A stretch of 8,215 nucleotides of DNA from positions 1 to 8,215 of the forward strand of contig JAGCGE010000218.1 of the NCBI GenBank assembly GCA_017649745.1, written 5' to 3'. Position 1 is the first letter of the stretch. Each line of letters begins with the position of its first letter. The notes below the pieces were generated by a model, which was given only the letters and a program-made list of their open reading frames with translations, made no database searches and was not told the origin of the DNA. Positions 6,499 to 8,215 of the stretch are shown one piece after another. A program made the translations under genes and the position numbers. This stretch comes from Clostridiales bacterium (GTDB lineage Bacteria; Bacillota_A; Clostridia; Saccharofermentanales; Saccharofermentanaceae).

Positions 6499-7163
6499 GA
6501 AGTTGTCCTTATTGCAAGGTCAGTATCAAAGGAGATCTTGCCAAATGTCCGATCTGCCAGAGCAAGCTGACAGGAGCAGGAGAAGCTCCATGTTATCCGA
6601 AGTTCGAAGCACAGAAGAAGAAGTCACTGTATTATAAGATGCAGCTAGCCATCGTCTGGGGCCTGCTGATCATCGGTATCGGTCTCGATTTCATGGTTGG
6701 CCTAAAGTTGCCTGGATTCACGGATCTTCACTGGAGCCTGCTTTTAGCCATGTGGCTTATCGGATTCGAGTTTGGTATCATGCGTCAGTTTAAGCCTGGC
6801 ACCGGATCAGCCGGAAAGGTAACCATGCTGGTGCTTTTCACGATCGTTATGTGGTGTGTCACTGCTTATTTCTTCGGCTTCATGGGTGTCACGATCGATC
6901 TGGTCATCCCGATCGCACTGGCAGCAACCATCGTAGCGGATTTCGTGCTTGTTCTGATAGATAAGAACGGAAACACGATGTCGTATCTTCTCTCCGGATT
7001 ACTCATGGGAGTCGTCCCAAGTATTATCTGCTTTTTGATGAAGGACAAGATGCCTCTTGCCTGGGCTATCTGTCTGATGGTAAGTGTCATTCTTTTCGCA
7101 GGCTCCGTAATATTCCGCGGAAGGACCGTAGCTGAAGAACTTCGAAGACGATTCCACGTCTAA
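6495..7163 (+). CDS. Zinc-ribbon multi-pass membrane protein, DUF6320-like
   Basis: A 222-residue protein with an N-terminal cytosolic zinc ribbon of two CPxC knuckles (CPYC with Cys4 and Cys7; CPIC with Cys18 and Cys21). A charged KKK linker (41-43) is followed by about six hydrophobic segments at roughly 50-69, 78-96, 109-130, 134-155, 161-182 and 188-207, and a basic tail (RGRTVAEELRRRF). The layout matches what I know as the DUF6320 family of Clostridia, which has no assigned biochemical role; the family call is from memory of its form and was not searched. There is no signal peptide and no catalytic motif. Its position, with an ATGA overlap behind the acyltransferase-like gene, suggests it anchors, regulates or transports for the esterase/acyltransferase pair. 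It is the last gene of the operon, yet no clear terminator hairpin follows it before the converging gene. Confidence 0.8.
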   Translation: MRSCPYCKVSIKGDLAKCPICQSKLTGAGEAPCYPKFEAQKKKSLYYKMQLAIVWGLLIIGIGLDFMVGLKLPGFTDLHWSLLLAMWLIGFEFGIMRQFKPGTGSAGKVTMLVLFTIVMWCVTAYFFGFMGVTIDLVIPIALAATIVADFVLVLIDKNGNTMSYLLSGLLMGVVPSIICFLMKDKMPLAWAICLMVSVILFAGSVIFRGRTVAEELRRRFHV

Positions 7164-7253
7164 GATTACTGATAATAGCACTTATACATTATGACCGTGA
7201 CGCTGTCGTCGCCTTTACTGATGACACAAGACTCACCTTCAGATAGCGTAACC
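7164..7253. other. Convergent intergenic gap without a recognisable terminator
   Basis: The 90 bases separate two converging genes. I find only a 4-bp GACG/CGTC hairpin near 7198-7209 with no T-tract on either side, so no intrinsic terminator can be supported for either gene. On the minus strand, one frame (7166-7261) is open for about 31 codons just behind the deaminase stop; it is described under findings. Confidence 0.5.
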
Positions 7254-8192
7254 TTATCCCTTTAATCCAAATTTACGTATCTCATTTAACTGCTCCGCAC
7301 TTAAGGTTCCCGCACGATACAGGCGCAGGTATTCATTCTCTATGGAACTGTCGAAGATCAGAAGGTCATCAGTATTGATGGTGACCCTAACTCCATTATT
7401 ATACAGTATCCTGATCGGATGATCCTTATAGCTCGGCGCATATCCCAGCATAACATTACTGCTCGGACAGACATGAAGCGTTATCCCGTTATCTGAAAGG
7501 AACTTCATGACCTCCTCCGAAGTCGATGCATGGATACCGTGATGAACTTCCTCAAGCCCTAACACCTCTACGGCACGCCTGACATCCTCAGCCGAACCAC
7601 TCTCACCTACATGCATCCTTCTTATCAGATGATACTTCTCAGCCTTCCTGTAAAGTGGAAGAAAATCCTCGAAAGGCCTCATGTTCTCTCCGCCGCAGAC
7701 GTCGATCGTCTTAAAGTATCCCGTGGATAAATACTGATCGATCTTCGAAGCTTCCGCATCAACATCACATAGAGAAATATATGTCAGTTCCGGCTCGAAA
7801 ACGGTATCAGGACAATGCTTCTGATGGAAGCCGTCGATAAGCTTACAGAATACTTCCATTCCTCCGACAAGTTCGATCTCCGCTGCTCCGAAATTCATAG
7901 CAAGCCTGGTAATATTATTCCTCTTCGCCTCAACAAAAGAACCTTCCCATCGAAGGATGATCCCTTCACTTCCTCTGCAATAAGGCTTGATCTCTGCCGT
8001 AAACCATTCCTGCATTCCCTCAAGTCCGCCAAAGATCTCCGGCGGGTGCGGCAGCTTACGGTCGATCTGCTCTTCGAGCCATGATATCCTGCATCCTTTA
8101 GTCGAGTGATTATGAAGATCACTCTTAGGAACTTTCAATAGTTTATCGGTATTCCCTTCTTCCAATCCTTCAAAAAACAGTCTGTCTTCCAT
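7254..8192 (-). CDS. Adenosine deaminase-like metal-dependent amidohydrolase
   Basis: A 312-residue cytosolic protein of the adenosine/AMP deaminase family, which hydrolytically deaminates adenosine-type nucleosides to inosine using one zinc. Expected active-site elements are present in order: the HxH metal pair His27/His29 in PKSDLHNHS, HVGE (His194, Glu197 as proton donor), HHG with metal His218, CPSSNV (242-247), and the TDD motif with Asp275 and Asp276. Two departures from classical deaminases are visible: HNHSTKG in place of HxHLDG, and TDDLLIF in place of TDDP. It therefore belongs to a divergent clade, and adenosine is a probable but unproven substrate. The C-terminus stops soon after EIRKFGLKG, slightly short of classical members of about 330-340 residues. 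ATG 8192 has AGGA (8203-8200) seven bases upstream. An alternative ATG four bases earlier is in another frame. It is monocistronic within the window and convergent with the esterase operon. Confidence 0.88.
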   Translation of the reverse strand: MEDRLFFEGLEEGNTDKLLKVPKSDLHNHSTKGCRISWLEEQIDRKLPHPPEIFGGLEGMQEWFTAEIKPYCRGSEGIILRWEGSFVEAKRNNITRLAMNFGAAEIELVGGMEVFCKLIDGFHQKHCPDTVFEPELTYISLCDVDAEASKIDQYLSTGYFKTIDVCGGENMRPFEDFLPLYRKAEKYHLIRRMHVGESGSAEDVRRAVEVLGLEEVHHGIHASTSEEVMKFLSDNGITLHVCPSSNVMLGYAPSYKDHPIRILYNNGVRVTINTDDLLIFDSSIENEYLRLYRAGTLSAEQLNEIRKFGLKG

Positions 8193-8215
8193 TCATTATT
8201 CCTTTCTTCAACACC

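Noticed and set aside
7198..7209. GACG/CGTC hairpin between the converging genes as a bidirectional terminator
   Set aside because: The stem is only 4 bp and no T-run follows on either strand.
7815..8122. Open frames of 75-89 codons on both strands inside the deaminase gene
   Set aside because: They overlap a gene with clear family motifs, have no recognisable domains or good binding sites, and are explained as shadow frames.

Overview
The window looks like a chromosomal segment from an anaerobic member of the Clostridia (Bacillota), possibly Lachnospiraceae or a relative. This is inferred from strong GGAGG-type ribosome binding sites, moderate GC content, a PAS-like/GAF/GGDEF architecture that I associate with Lachnospiraceae-type genomes, and a zinc-ribbon plus multi-membrane protein of DUF6320 type. 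Nothing in the window (no rRNA, tRNA or named species-specific gene) fixes the genus. I see no mobile elements, CRISPR arrays or RNA genes.

Layout. (1) Positions 1-456 hold the C-terminal ATPase half of a sensor histidine kinase; its sensor and phospho-acceptor parts lie to the left of the window. (2) A 129-base gap follows. It contains a long-range inverted repeat (13 of 14 positions complementary) whose right arm is the ribosome binding site of the next gene. (3) Positions 586-4234 hold two cyclic-di-GMP genes separated by 1 base. Their N-terminal halves of about 300 residues (PAS-like plus GAF-like) are clearly paralogous. The first carries GGDEF+EAL with a complete EAL active site; the second carries only GGDEF with a complete cyclase active site. 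A clear intrinsic terminator ends this unit at 4240-4270. (4) A promoter with a perfect TATAAT starts a second plus-strand operon at about 4310. It holds three overlapping genes: an HSL-type esterase, a stand-alone condensation-domain/acyltransferase-like protein, and a DUF6320-like zinc-ribbon membrane protein. (5) On the minus strand, converging on that operon, is an adenosine-deaminase-like amidohydrolase (7254-8192).

How the genes may work together. The first pair looks like an opposing c-di-GMP module: a probable phosphodiesterase and a probable diguanylate cyclase, made from one mRNA and likely reading related signals through a duplicated sensor. The GGDEF domain of the first protein has Asn at the position where canonical cyclases use Asp to recognise guanine, so it may be regulatory or altered in nucleotide preference. 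The second operon combines an ester-bond hydrolase, a probable acyl-transfer enzyme and a membrane protein. That combination suggests synthesis, transfer or remodelling of an acylated compound at the membrane, but the substrate cannot be read from sequence. This cassette is the best candidate here for an undescribed system, with the c-di-GMP pair second.
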